64,000 nucleotides of DNA. It comes from Halalkalibacillus sediminis. GTDB taxonomy: Bacteria > Bacillota > Bacilli > Bacillales > Alkalibacillaceae. Position 1 is the stretch's first letter, and each line of letters starts with the position of its first letter. The stretch lies in contig NZ_PJNH01000002.1 in assembly GCF_002844535.1 (NCBI RefSeq), forward strand, positions 618,748-682,747. The letters run 5' to 3'. This document shows positions 23,481 to 32,208 of the stretch, piece after piece. A model generated the notes under the pieces. That model made no database searches. It saw nothing but the letters and a program-made list of their open reading frames with translations, and was not told the origin of the DNA. Position numbers and translations under genes: made by a program.

Positions 23481-24467
23481 TTAGTTGAACATATGAGTAG
23501 AATGTTTCGGTTGGACACGGGCCTCAGGGTCTATTCTAACCTTGGCGTTATTAACGGCGGTTGGACCTTCTCCGAACCCGGCAACAATTAGGTTCACTTT
23601 TCCTGGATACGTGCAGATGTCACCAGCAGCGTATACGCCCTCAATGTTCGTTTCCATTTTAGAATTGACAACGATGCTTGTTTTATCTAGTTCAAGTCCC
23701 CAATCTTTGATCGGGCCAAGAGAAGATACAAAACCATAATTGACGATCATGTCATCAATTTCAATTTCAATTGTCTCTTCTTCCTTCATTTTTTGAAGGA
23801 TGACTTTCTCAATGTTTTCTTCACCTTGTACTTCTATAGGTACATATGGTGTCAAAATCTCGACATTGGAATTCATCAATTGTTCTACACTGTGCTCATG
23901 TGCACGGAACTTGTCGCGACGGTGAACAAGTGTCACTTTTTTCGCGATTGGTTCTAACATTAGAGCCCAATCAACTGCCGAATCCCCTCCACCACAGATC
24001 ATAACGTTGCGATCGCGGAAGGATTCAAGGTCTGTTATATAATAATGAAGGTTATTATCTTCATATTTTTCCATTCCTTCAAGGCGTAGCTTTCTAGGTT
24101 CAAATGCTCCGTTCCCTGCAGTAATTATGACGGATTTAGTGAAGAACTCATCTTTGTCAGTTGTTAATTTGATCAAGTTATCTTCAATTTTTTCAATTGA
24201 TTGAACCGCTTGGTTTAAAACGATCTCAGGATTGAAAGGTTTTGCTTGTTCGTATAAATTATCGACAAGCTCTTGGGCGCGGATTTTTGGAAATCCGGCT
24301 ACGTCATAAATATATTTTTCTGGATAAAGGGCTGAAAGTTGACCGCCTATATGCGGCAAGTTCTCGATGATTTGAACATCCGCCTGTCTCAAACCGCCGT
24401 AGAAAGCAGTGAAAAGACCAACTGGACCAGCGCCAATGATCGTGATATCTCTTACATTTTCACTCAT
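23481..24467 (-). CDS. yumC: Ferredoxin-NADP(+) reductase, thioredoxin-reductase-like (YumC)
   Basis: The 328-residue flavoprotein has an FAD motif [13 protein letters not shown] at about 10-22 and an NADPH motif [13 protein letters not shown] in the middle. The closing FAD contact is [14 protein letters not shown] near the C-terminus. The CxxC of true thioredoxin reductases is absent, as expected for this YumC-type reductase. It moves electrons between NADPH and ferredoxin or flavodoxin. GGAGG precedes the ATG. Its divergent neighbour is the NADH dehydrogenase gene yumB, an arrangement also seen near B. subtilis yumC. Confidence 0.92.
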   Translation of the reverse strand: MSENVRDITIIGAGPVGLFTAFYGGLRQADVQIIENLPHIGGQLSALYPEKYIYDVAGFPKIRAQELVDNLYEQAKPFNPEIVLNQAVQSIEKIEDNLIKLTTDKDEFFTKSVIITAGNGAFEPRKLRLEGMEKYEDNNLHYYITDLESFRDRNVMICGGGDSAVDWALMLEPIAKKVTLVHRRDKFRAHEHSVEQLMNSNVEILTPYVPIEVQGEENIEKVILQKMKEEETIEIEIDDMIVNYGFVSSLGPIKDWGLELDKTSIVVNSKMETNIEGVYAAGDICTYPGKVNLIVAGFGEGPTAVNNAKVRIDPEARVQPKHSTHMFN

Positions 24468-24738
24468 ATATATTCCTCCAACATTAAAAATTCGAATTCA
24501 CACCAAACGTTATTATAACATTATCTTAATGGATGTTAAATACATAACGGTTTTTGTCAAGAGGAATGAAGAAATTATCAGAAACATTTGAAATTGACGA
24601 AATGCTTGAAAAAACGATAAAAAAGTTCTATTATGGTGGTTAGATAATGTTTACGAATTTATGACATTTTTCTTTGAATCAGAACGTGAAGTAAATCACA
24701 AAGATAATTCTCAAAATTTATGGATGGATGTGATGTAA

Positions 24739-25959
24739 ATGCAAAAGCCAAACATCGTAGTGCTTGGTGCAGGGTACGGAGGAATGATGACTACCGTCAA
24801 TCTTCAGAAGAAATTGAACACACATGATGCGAATATCACTCTAGTGAACAAACATGATTATCACTATCAAACAACGTGGTTACATGAAAATGCTGCTGGT
24901 ACGCTTCACCATGATCGTACGCGTATCCAAATCAAAGATGTACTTGATTTCAGCAGAGTGAACTTTGTGCAGGATTCTGTCGTTTCGATCGACCCGAAAC
25001 AAAAGAAAGTGAAATTAGAAGACGGCGAATTGGATTATGATTATCTAGTTGTCGGTCTTGGTTTCGAATCTGCTACTTTCGGCATCAAAGGCCTAGAAGA
25101 GCATGCATTCATGATTAACAATATCAATAGTGCACGTTTAATCCGTGACCATATTGAATATAACTTTGCGCAATACAATAACTATAAAGAAGATCGCCCT
25201 GAACTATTAACAATTATTGTGGGTGGAGCTGGCTTTACAGGAATTGAGTTCGTTGCAGAACTAGCGAATCGTGTACCTGAACTTTGCCAAGAATATGATG
25301 TTGATCCAAGTAAGGTTCGCGTGATTAATGTTGAAGCTGGTCCAACGGCTTTAGCAGGATTTGACCCAGAATTGGTCGAATATGCGATGAATCGTTTAGA
25401 AGAGAAGGGTGTAGAATTCCGCTTGGGCACAATGATTAAAGAGTGTTCTCCAGAAGGAATTTTAGTTGAAAAAGATGACGAACAAGAAACAATCAAGTCT
25501 AATAATGTTATTTGGGCCGCCGGTGTTCGCGGTAACTCGATCGTTGAAGAGTCTGGATTCGAAGTGAATCGTGGACGAGTACCTGTACGTGACGACTTAC
25601 GTACACCTGACTATGATGATGTTTTTGTTGTAGGTGACTGTGCGGTTCTATTTAATAAGGAAACAGAACGCCCATATCCACCAACAGCTCAGATTGCTAC
25701 ACAAATGGGCTCTACAGTTGCAACAAACATCAAACTTCTAATGAATGGTGCAAAAGAACTTGAATCATTCACACCTGATCTGAAAGGTACAGTTGCTTCA
25801 CTTGGCCATACGGATGCAATCGGTGTAGTATTTGATGATAAAAAATTATTCGGTCGTTCAGCATCAATTATGAAAAAAGTGATTGATAACCGTTATCTAA
25901 TGCAATTAGGAGGTCCAGCACTAGTCCTTAAAAAAGGTAAACTGGACATGTATCACTAA
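24739..25959 (+). CDS. yumB: Type II NADH dehydrogenase-like oxidoreductase (YumB)
   Basis: The 406-residue flavoprotein has an N-terminal FAD motif [16 protein letters not shown] at about 6-21. A second nucleotide motif [17 protein letters not shown] lies at about 154-170, with a [10 protein letters not shown] motif near 295. A membrane-associating C-terminal part follows. NDH-2 enzymes oxidise NADH and reduce menaquinone without pumping protons, so this links to the menaquinone genes in the window. The Shine-Dalgarno is weak (GGATG/GTGATG before the ATG at 24739). A terminator follows. Confidence 0.88.
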   Translation: MQKPNIVVLGAGYGGMMTTVNLQKKLNTHDANITLVNKHDYHYQTTWLHENAAGTLHHDRTRIQIKDVLDFSRVNFVQDSVVSIDPKQKKVKLEDGELDYDYLVVGLGFESATFGIKGLEEHAFMINNINSARLIRDHIEYNFAQYNNYKEDRPELLTIIVGGAGFTGIEFVAELANRVPELCQEYDVDPSKVRVINVEAGPTALAGFDPELVEYAMNRLEEKGVEFRLGTMIKECSPEGILVEKDDEQETIKSNNVIWAAGVRGNSIVEESGFEVNRGRVPVRDDLRTPDYDDVFVVGDCAVLFNKETERPYPPTAQIATQMGSTVATNIKLLMNGAKELESFTPDLKGTVASLGHTDAIGVVFDDKKLFGRSASIMKKVIDNRYLMQLGGPALVLKKGKLDMYH

Positions 25960-25995
25960 GTTTATAATGTGATAAAATGTTGACAATTGAATGAG

Positions 25996-26035
25996 CAAAG
26001 GGCTTTGAGTCGATCAACGCCCTTTGCTTTTTTTA
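25996..26035 (+). terminator. Intrinsic terminator of yumB
   Basis: GCAAAGGGC pairs with GCCCTTTGC around a 15-base loop, followed by TTTTTTTAT. Confidence 0.88.
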
Positions 26036-26094
26036 TATGATGATATAAAATGTAGATTGGTACATAGTGAGACTTCAGATTAGGAGGAGTCAAT

Positions 26095-26412
26095 TTGGGC
26101 GTTTTATTTATATTTGTAGAATCAGTATTGTTTTTTGTGTTATTTTTCGGAATAGCTTTTATATTAAATATGTTGTTAAGGGCAACGTGGATCATGTCGA
26201 TTGTCTTTCCAATAGTCGTTGTTTTGATTGTTGATGAGGTTTCGATCATGTCATACTTCACTTCACCAGGATCGTCATTTGCTATGCTCGGAGAACAACT
26301 TGTCAACTTGAAAGTGTTCGATATGATCATTTTAACAGCTGGTTTTATTGGAACGATTGTCTCGGGAATCGTCATAAAATTACTTCGTAAGAACGGTTAT
26401 CAAATGTTCTAA
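26095..26412 (+). CDS. yuiB: Membrane protein YuiB
   Basis: Translation starts at a TTG, seven bases after AGGAGG at 26082-26087; no ATG or GTG is better placed. The 105-residue protein has three predicted membrane helices (about 4-25, 31-52 and 80-97) joined by a loop containing SIMSYFTSPGSS. It matches YuiB, of unknown function. The order yumC, yumB, yuiB, yuiC, yuiD, pepA follows that of B. subtilis. Confidence 0.82.
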   Translation: MGVLFIFVESVLFFVLFFGIAFILNMLLRATWIMSIVFPIVVVLIVDEVSIMSYFTSPGSSFAMLGEQLVNLKVFDMIILTAGFIGTIVSGIVIKLLRKNGYQMF

Positions 26413-26474
26413 TAGACAGAAATGTATAAAAGTTTCTTAATCTGGTTACGCTTTTGGACAAAGAGGTGTTCAAA

Positions 26475-27122
26475 ATGAATAAACCGTTAAGAAACTTTTT
26501 TCTGTTTCTCAGTGCTTTTCTGATCTCAACAACTGGGGTAATTCTCATCATGACTCAATCTTCAGAAGCAGATCAACAAAAGCCTGGACAAAGCGTAAAT
26601 TCTCATCAATCTGAATTAGAAAACAAAGCAGACATTTATATACAGCATGAGGAAGTTAAGGATGCAGAGCATGCAAATATTGAACTGGCATCAACGAAGT
26701 CTGAAGATGCTTTTAAGCGATACCCTACACAAGTAGTAGTTGCTACAGGTTATACAGCCGGCTATGAATCTACTGGTAAAACAGAGGGACATCCTCAATA
26801 TGGCATCACATTTTCAGGCCTTAAGGTGCAAAGGGATGAAATTTCGACCATTGCCGCTGATCTTAGTACCTTCCCTTTAGGAACAGTGCTATACATCCCA
26901 GAGTATGGCTATGGAATCGTGACAGATATTGGAGGAGCTATCAAAGGGAATAAAATAGACCTTTATTATGATACAGTGGATGAAGTATTCAATGAATGGG
27001 GCAAACGAGAACTTGAAGTATACGTGATTGAACAGGGCGATGGAACTGTTAATCAAGAAGACTTAGAAGTTTGGAAAAAGAAAATCGAGGATCGCGTTGT
27101 TCCTGTCATGAGTAATGAATAA
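26475..27122 (+). CDS. yuiC: 3D-domain protein YuiC (Sps-type muralytic domain)
   Basis: The ATG at 26475 follows GAGGTG by six bases; the upstream TTG at 26454 has no Shine-Dalgarno. The 215-residue protein has an N-terminal membrane anchor at about 8-27 and a linker. The 3D domain starts near [16 protein letters not shown]. The three aspartates that name the domain are visible in [17 protein letters not shown] and KIDLYYDT. YuiC has a stationary-phase survival protein fold with lytic transglycosylase-type activity on peptidoglycan. It is expected outside the membrane. Confidence 0.87.
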   Translation: MNKPLRNFFLFLSAFLISTTGVILIMTQSSEADQQKPGQSVNSHQSELENKADIYIQHEEVKDAEHANIELASTKSEDAFKRYPTQVVVATGYTAGYESTGKTEGHPQYGITFSGLKVQRDEISTIAADLSTFPLGTVLYIPEYGYGIVTDIGGAIKGNKIDLYYDTVDEVFNEWGKRELEVYVIEQGDGTVNQEDLEVWKKKIEDRVVPVMSNE

Positions 27123-27135
27123 TGACCATTTTGAA

Positions 27136-27168
27136 AAACTCAGCTGAAAAAATTTCAGCTGAGTTTAT
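27136..27168. terminator. Bidirectional terminator between yuiC and yuiD
   Basis: AAACTCAGCTGAAA pairs perfectly with TTTCAGCTGAGTTT around two or three bases. T or A tails lie on both sides. Confidence 0.85.
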
Positions 27169-27641
27169 TAAATAATCCCATATGCAAGTATTGCTAACAA
27201 GATTCCTGTTACTGCTCCGAAGAAAACCTCCACAGGCTGGTGACCTAATAGCTCTTTCAGTTCTTTTTGTTTTTCTACCTCTTTTTTATTGGGCCAATCT
27301 TTTGCATCATCCACAAATCGCTGAAAATCTTTTACCAGTTGATTCAAAAGAGTCGCATGTTGACCTGCTTGACGTCGCACACCTGTTGCATCATACATAA
27401 CAATAATACTCAGTACACAAGCAATGGCGAAGAAATGAGAGTCAAGCCCGTGTTCAATGCCAACTGCCGTTGTAAGGGCAGCTACGGCCGCTGAGTGGCT
27501 ACTCGGCATACCACCGGTACTGAATGCCAATCCGACGTTCAGTTTTCGTATAGCAATAAACTGAATGGGTATTTTGATTACTTGAGCAAATATGACTGCG
27601 AATAGCGCAATCATAAGAGGTGTATTGTTGAAAATTTCCAT
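27168..27641 (-). CDS. yuiD: Divergent PAP2-family membrane protein YuiD
   Basis: The ATG at 27641 (MEIFNNTP) lies eleven bases after AAAGGG. The GTG at 27653 touches the Shine-Dalgarno and is less likely. The 157-residue protein has three to four membrane segments and the DUF212 signature GGMPSSHSAAVAAL and YDATGVRRQAGQHA. This is a rearranged acid-phosphatase/vanadium-haloperoxidase motif. It may be a membrane lipid phosphatase. The substrate is unknown. Confidence 0.85.
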   Translation of the reverse strand: MEIFNNTPLMIALFAVIFAQVIKIPIQFIAIRKLNVGLAFSTGGMPSSHSAAVAALTTAVGIEHGLDSHFFAIACVLSIIVMYDATGVRRQAGQHATLLNQLVKDFQRFVDDAKDWPNKKEVEKQKELKELLGHQPVEVFFGAVTGILLAILAYGII

Positions 27642-27785
27642 GCGTAGTGACACCCTTTCTTATACTTACATCATACCCTAAGTAACCTTCTAAAAAAACG
27701 GGAAATCTTCAATTGTTATATAAAATATATTTCGAATTATGAATTATTTTGTTAAGATAATACTATTAATATGGAGGTGAAAAAC

Positions 27786-29270
27786 GTGTTTCAAGTAATA
27801 AATGAAGATATTTTAAACCACCAAACAGAAGCACTAGTAATTGGACTTTTTGAAGAGAACAAACATGAACAAAATGAGTATCAATTGCTCAATGAAAGAA
27901 TGAGTGAACAACTGGACGAACTTGTCCAAGCTGGAGATCTTTCATATACATTCGGTAGTGTCTCTAAAATTCACACATTGAATCAACTGACTGCCAAGCG
28001 TATTTATGTAATAGGAATGGGTAAGAGAGAAGAGCTGAATGTCGATAAACTTCGTAAATCGTTCGGTCGTTTATTTAAGCAATTGAAAAAAGACCGTATC
28101 AATGAAATCAGCATTTCTTGGGATAGCTTTTTATCCACTAAATCTTTTGACTACGTTGAAGCTGTGGGAGAAGCACTTGCGATGGCCCCTTATAAGCTGG
28201 AAACATACCATACAAAAGATAAAGAAGAAGTCGTTGAGTTAGAAAAGTTGACGATGATTACAGGGTTAGAAGAGGAGTTAGTATTAAAAGCATTGGATAC
28301 TGGTTTTGCTCTAGGTAATGGTACTAATATTGCCCGTCATCTAGTCAATTTACCTTCAAATATTTTAACAGCATCTGAGCTGGCATCTTTCTCAATCAAC
28401 ATTGCGGAAAAACATGGCCTAGAAATAGATGTTTTTGATAAGAAAGATATTGAAGACCTTGGTATGGGCGCACTTCTTGCGGTCAACCAAGGATCAGAAG
28501 AACCACCACGTTTCATCGTTATGAAGTATCAAGGAAAAGCTACTTGGGAAGATCCAATTGCATTAGTAGGTAAAGGAATCACTTTCGATACTGGTGGTTA
28601 TTCAATCAAACCAAAAGACGGTATCGTTGGCATGAAGATGGATATGGGTGGAGCTGCATCAGTATTAGGTGCTATGGACGCAATTGGTGCTGTGAAACCT
28701 GAAGAGAATGTTATCGCATTGATTCCTTCTACAGATAACATGATCAGCGGCTCAGCTTTCAAACCAGATGATGTCATTGTCTCGATGAGCGGGAAGACGA
28801 TCGAGATTCGTAATACCGATGCAGAAGGTCGCCTTGCACTTGCAGACGCTATCACGTATGCGAGACAACAAGGAGCTTCACGAATCATCGATGTTGCTAC
28901 TTTGACAGGTGGCGTAGTAGTTGCATTAGGTGATGAAATGACCGGTGCAATGACGAACAATAATGATTGGCTAGAAGAAGTAACGAAAGCTTCAGAACAA
29001 GTAGGAGAGCTGATCTGGGAACTTCCTTACAATGATGTTTTCAAAAAGAAAGTCCGCACAAGCCACATTGCAGACTTGAACAATTCACCAGGACGTAAAG
29101 GACATGCCGTGTTGGCTGGCGCATTCGTCGGTGACTTTGCTGAGGATACTCCGTGGGTCCACTTGGATATCGCGGGTACAGCGATGTCGGAAGGCGAACA
29201 CGACTTAGGACCAAAGGGACCAACTGGCTCCATGGTCCGTACACTAGCAAAAACAATTATGAACAGATAA
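27786..29270 (+). CDS. pepA: Leucyl aminopeptidase (M17)
   Basis: The GTG at 27786 is the best start: GGAGGTG lies just upstream and overlaps the alternative ATG at 27771. The 494-residue enzyme has an N-terminal macro-like domain and a C-terminal catalytic domain. Two-metal-site residues are K263 and D268 (GKGITFDTGGYS), K275, D286 (MDMGG), and D345, E347 and R349 (NTDAEGR). M17 peptidases remove N-terminal residues from peptides in the cytoplasm and form hexamers. It corresponds to B. subtilis YuiE. A terminator and a 21-bp repeat array follow. Confidence 0.9.
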   Translation: MFQVINEDILNHQTEALVIGLFEENKHEQNEYQLLNERMSEQLDELVQAGDLSYTFGSVSKIHTLNQLTAKRIYVIGMGKREELNVDKLRKSFGRLFKQLKKDRINEISISWDSFLSTKSFDYVEAVGEALAMAPYKLETYHTKDKEEVVELEKLTMITGLEEELVLKALDTGFALGNGTNIARHLVNLPSNILTASELASFSINIAEKHGLEIDVFDKKDIEDLGMGALLAVNQGSEEPPRFIVMKYQGKATWEDPIALVGKGITFDTGGYSIKPKDGIVGMKMDMGGAASVLGAMDAIGAVKPEENVIALIPSTDNMISGSAFKPDDVIVSMSGKTIEIRNTDAEGRLALADAITYARQQGASRIIDVATLTGGVVVALGDEMTGAMTNNNDWLEEVTKASEQVGELIWELPYNDVFKKKVRTSHIADLNNSPGRKGHAVLAGAFVGDFAEDTPWVHLDIAGTAMSEGEHDLGPKGPTGSMVRTLAKTIMNR

Positions 29271-29277
29271 TAGGTAC

Positions 29278-29306
29278 AGGCCTCCTCGGTGGGAGGCCTG
29301 TTTTTA
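29278..29306 (+). terminator. Intrinsic terminator of pepA
   Basis: AGGCCTCC pairs with GGGAGGCCT around five bases, followed by GTTTTTATA. Confidence 0.9.
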
Positions 29307-29324
29307 TATAGATGGGTTGTTGAA

Positions 29325-29450
29325 AACTAGTCGCAAGAGGATTTTAACTAGTCATAAGGCGGGTCTTACTATTCGTAAGCAGGGGTTAACTAGTCGTATG
29401 CAGAGATTAACTAGTCATAAACAGTTAAATACTACTTGCAAGCATAAAAA
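29325..29450 (+). repeat. Six-unit direct repeat array, exact 21-bp period
   Basis: Units begin at 29325, 29346, 29367, 29388, 29409 and 29430. Each opens with AACTAGTCRTAAG or a variant, followed by about eight less conserved bases. The period is 21 with no exception. Each good unit contains the palindrome ACTAGT. The array starts 19 bases after the pepA terminator and ends at the bioY terminator. An overlapping open frame reads as a seven-residue repeat and is judged spurious. Confidence 0.85.
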
Positions 29451-29481
29451 AACTTGCGAACATTTATATATTCGCAAGTTT
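29444..29481 (-). terminator. Terminator of bioY
   Basis: AAACTTGCGAA pairs with TTCGCAAGTTT across ten bases. On the minus strand a run of seven T follows. Confidence 0.88.
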
Positions 29482-29491
29482 CTCTCAAAAG

Positions 29492-30094
29492 TTATTGTCT
29501 CGCCAGTGACGGACTGGCTTTTGTAAGACGAGTCACAAATTGAGGCAACAAGAGTGCAAATAGCATGGTGATGATGAAGTCTTTAATAAAGAATGGCACC
29601 ATGATCATCGTCGCACCCCAAAGCGTAATGCCCACTTCGAGCACGTAATTCATTGAGTACCACATATAAGGTGTTCCGATCAAATAATTCACCAATAATC
29701 CAGCAAAGGTAGCCAATAAATATGTCATGATGGAAGACTTGCTTCCTTTTTCGACGATGTAGCCTGCGACAAAAGCTACGAAGATAAATGAAATCAAAAA
29801 TCCGCCCGTTGGCATAGCAAGTTGAGCTACTCCAGATTTCATTTCAGCAAATACAGGAACACCGACAATCCCCACTAATAAGTATACAATCATAGAGAAT
29901 GCGCCTAATTTTTTACCTAATAAAATACCCGCTAAAATTGCAAAAAATGTCTGTAAAGTCAGTGGCACTTCTCCAGCTCCGTAAGAAATCCTCAACGCTG
30001 GGAACCAAATAGCGATATTTGCTCCGATCATCATCAGAACAACGAATACTGCTCCTAACGTTAATTCAACTGTACGGAAAGGTCTCTTTTTCAT
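29492..30094 (-). CDS. bioY: Biotin ECF transporter S component BioY
   Basis: The start is the ATG at 30094, eight bases after GGGGGAG; the frame is open 12 codons further upstream without a ribosome binding site. The 200-residue protein has about six membrane helices. The BioY motif region is LRISYGAGEVPLTLQTFFAILAGILLG, with MPTGGFLISFIFVAFVAGY further on. BioY binds biotin and works alone or with a shared ECF energising module. It is preceded by a BirA operator that overlaps a TTGACA -35 box. Confidence 0.92.
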   Translation of the reverse strand: MKKRPFRTVELTLGAVFVVLMMIGANIAIWFPALRISYGAGEVPLTLQTFFAILAGILLGKKLGAFSMIVYLLVGIVGVPVFAEMKSGVAQLAMPTGGFLISFIFVAFVAGYIVEKGSKSSIMTYLLATFAGLLVNYLIGTPYMWYSMNYVLEVGITLWGATMIMVPFFIKDFIITMLFALLLPQFVTRLTKASPSLARQ

Positions 30095-30142
30095 GTGTAA
30101 ATCTCCCCCTTCGTACTTTATAGTACTCAATTCGACATTTGA

Positions 30143-30173
30143 TTGTCAACCTAATTTTTAATTAGGTAAACAA
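30143..30173 (-). promoter_or_regulatory. BirA operator upstream of bioY
   Basis: TTGTCAACC and GGTAAACAA are inverted arms separated by 13 bases, close to the Bacillus BirA site (TTGTTAACC with GGTTAACAA). On the minus strand the TTGACA of the presumed bioY -35 box lies inside one arm. Biotin-loaded BirA should therefore repress bioY. Confidence 0.82.
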
Positions 30174-30184
30174 TGAAAATAAAA

Positions 30185-30211
30185 ATAAGATGCTCATCGT
30201 GAGCACCTTAT
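30185..30211 (-). terminator. Terminator of deoD
   Basis: ATAAGATGCTC pairs with GAGCACCTTAT across ATCGT. On the minus strand TTTTTATTTTC follows. Confidence 0.85.
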
Positions 30212-30220
30212 GCATTGGGA

Positions 30221-30928
30221 TTATTTAATGCTTGCTTCTAATGCGATCTCGATCATGTCGTTGAAAGTCGTCTGACGCTCTTCGGAAGTTGTTTCTTCAC
30301 CTGTAAGGATGTGATCACTTACTGTCAACACGGCCAACGCTTGACGATTGAACTTGGCAGCTAATGTATATAGAGCTGTCGTTTCCATTTCTACAGCGAG
30401 AACGTTATATTCAGCTAATTGTTTAAAAAGATCCATCGCATTATCACGGTAAAAGCTATCGCTTGTGAATACGTTACCTACAAGCGGCTTGATACCTTTC
30501 GTTTCACCAACTTCATAAGCATTCTTTAATAAATCAAAGTTGGCAGTAGGGGCGAAATCAATGCCTCCGAAAGTCATACGGTTCATTTGTGAATCAGTTG
30601 TTGAAGTGGATGCTAGAATAACGTCACGCACTTTTACATCTTCCTGAAGAGCACCACAAGAACCAACGCGGATTAGTTTTTTAACATCGAACTCTTGAAT
30701 CAATTCATTTACATAAATAGAGATACTCGGTACTCCCATTCCAGTTCCTTGAACAGAAATACGTTCACCTTTGTAAGTACCTGTATAGCCATACATGCCA
30801 CGTACTTCGTTATAGCATGTTACATCTTCTAGAAAATTCTCAGCAATATATTTTGCACGTAAAGGATCCCCTGGTAGTAAGATTGTTTCAGCTATGTCAC
30901 CTTTTTTTGCGCCAATATGTGTACTCAT
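30221..30928 (-). CDS. deoD: Purine nucleoside phosphorylase DeoD
   Basis: The 235-residue protein starts [33 protein letters not shown], the classic DeoD opening with the phosphate-binding region. [24 protein letters not shown] and [18 protein letters not shown] follow. The purine and ribose site region [13 protein letters not shown] and the catalytic Asp in LTVSDHIL are present. Hexameric trimer-of-dimers PNPs split purine nucleosides with phosphate in salvage. AAGGAGG precedes the ATG. Confidence 0.93.
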   Translation of the reverse strand: MSTHIGAKKGDIAETILLPGDPLRAKYIAENFLEDVTCYNEVRGMYGYTGTYKGERISVQGTGMGVPSISIYVNELIQEFDVKKLIRVGSCGALQEDVKVRDVILASTSTTDSQMNRMTFGGIDFAPTANFDLLKNAYEVGETKGIKPLVGNVFTSDSFYRDNAMDLFKQLAEYNVLAVEMETTALYTLAAKFNRQALAVLTVSDHILTGEETTSEERQTTFNDMIEIALEASIK

Positions 30929-31000
30929 TTAAAAAATTCCTCCTTGAATTTAAGTCCCACAATAAATTACCACAATTATAACTCATTTGGAAGTGAAATT

Positions 31001-31034
31001 AAAAAGGAGATCGGGGGGAACCGATCTCCTTTTT
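31001..31034. terminator. Terminator, probably of the VLRF1-type gene
   Basis: AAAAAGGAGATCGG pairs perfectly with CCGATCTCCTTTTT around six bases. Both sides have the T or A tails needed for either direction. Confidence 0.9.
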
Positions 31035-31039
31035 CATTA

Positions 31040-31870
31040 TTATTTATCTTGGTCATCATCTTCTTGGTTAACCACTTGGTCGATTACTTTCATTTCTTCA
31101 TGATCAAGTAAGTTTTTGTTGACGACTTTATAAGGCTCTTTATTCATTGCTGCTTGTAAGTCGGCAACCTCACTCTTATCACCGACAAAATAAAGGCGCT
31201 GCCAGTCGTTTTCTTTTGCTAATTTATCAAGTTTTGGGGCAACACTCTTATACCAGCGTTGACGGTTTGCTTCAAATCTTGACTCGTACTCTTCTTGTTT
31301 AGAAGTTTTTGCGCCGCCTGACCCCATAGATGGCTGTGCACGGTGAGGTCCTTGGTGCATTCTCCAGTCTTCTGTATCCAAGTCTAACTCAAACAAGTTG
31401 GTATCATTCACATTTCCGAGTTGAGCGTCAATCGTTTTGATTTCATTTTTCTGAGTTAAAATTACACCAGAACGAGGGAAACGTTCTTGCATTTCTTTTA
31501 GTTGGTCCAGTTGTGGCTGTTCTTCCCAGTAGAATTTGCTCTCAACTGGCATTTGGAATTTTTCAGCAAACCAGATTGTTTCATCTGAACTAGCAAAGAT
31601 TACTACACTTTTTTTCAAGTCTGGCTCGTTATCTTGCATGAACTTCTCAACTTTTTCTTTGACGGCCCAGTAGTTACGTTTTTCATCTGAATCGCCGTCC
31701 TCTTGTAAATATGTTTCGAAGTTATTTAAACCATTTTTCAAGTGAATCTTCCACTCGCCACCTTGGTTATCTTGACTAGCAGGATCCGTATTTAAATACA
31801 TTGTAAAGACTCTTTGAGGTTTTTCTAAATATACACTTTCAAGTTTTTTGATTTCTTTATTCAAGTCCAT
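31040..31870 (-). CDS. VLRF1-family aeRF1-type protein (putative release-factor relative)
   Basis: The 276-residue cytosolic protein opens MDLNKEIKKLESVYLEKPQRVFTMYLNTDPAS and has a middle RNase-H-like region (SVVIFASSDETIWFAEKFQMPVE). A basic stretch RFEANRQRWYKSVAPKLDKLAKEN lies near 195-218. The tail is acidic. This resembles bacterial VLRF1-type proteins, distant relatives of eukaryotic and archaeal release factor 1 domains. They are thought to act on stalled ribosomes or peptidyl-tRNA. No GGQ motif is visible, although QGPHRAQ occupies the central loop. The gene stands alone with its own terminator. Confidence 0.7.
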   Translation of the reverse strand: MDLNKEIKKLESVYLEKPQRVFTMYLNTDPASQDNQGGEWKIHLKNGLNNFETYLQEDGDSDEKRNYWAVKEKVEKFMQDNEPDLKKSVVIFASSDETIWFAEKFQMPVESKFYWEEQPQLDQLKEMQERFPRSGVILTQKNEIKTIDAQLGNVNDTNLFELDLDTEDWRMHQGPHRAQPSMGSGGAKTSKQEEYESRFEANRQRWYKSVAPKLDKLAKENDWQRLYFVGDKSEVADLQAAMNKEPYKVVNKNLLDHEEMKVIDQVVNQEDDDQDK

Positions 31871-31980
31871 TGCTTACTTCCACTCCTTCTGAAAAAAATA
31901 TTGCGTTCTATTCTAACAATTGCCGAAGTTACATTTTTTTAAACTTCAATTTTCAGAGGGGTGAATTACGGTTCAAACGC

Positions 31981-32010
31981 TTGACACCTGTACTCAAAAA
32001 GTTGGATAAT
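31981..32010 (+). promoter_or_regulatory. Promoter of the riboflavin operon
   Basis: TTGACA at 31981-31986 and GATAAT at 32005-32010 are 18 bases apart, just upstream of the FMN aptamer. Confidence 0.75.
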
Positions 32011-32030
32011 CAAAGGAGATCATATGGGTG

Positions 32031-32170
32031 ATCCTTCGGGGCAGAGTGAAATTCTCGACCGGCGGTGTTGAACAAACATGTTCTCAGTCCGTGACCCGCG
32101 CGACATATGTCGTTCGGTGGATCCAGTGAGACCCTGGAGCCGACAGTTAAAGTCTGGATGGGAGAAGGAT
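32031..32170 (+). promoter_or_regulatory. FMN riboswitch (RFN element)
   Basis: The conserved blocks are in order: CTTCGGGGCAGAGTGAAAT, CGACCGGCGGTG, CAGTCCGTGACCCG, GGTGGATCCAGTGAGACC, GAGCCGACAGTTAAAGTC and TGGATGGGAGAAGGAT. The 5' and 3' ends pair as ATCCTTC and GAAGGAT. No strong intrinsic terminator lies between the aptamer and the ribD start 38 bases on, so control may act on translation. Confidence 0.96.
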
Positions 32171-32208
32171 GTTAAAAGTTGTGACTCAGTTGAGAGGAGG
32201 AACAACAT

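Noticed and set aside
26095-26412. Minus-strand frame of 137 codons (25962-26375)
   Set aside because: It is antisense to yuiB, lacks a ribosome binding site and crosses the yumB terminator.
29317-29526. Open frame of 69 codons with LTSRKxx repeats
   Set aside because: It is produced by the second 21-bp array and continues into the bioY coding region on the other strand. No Shine-Dalgarno is present.
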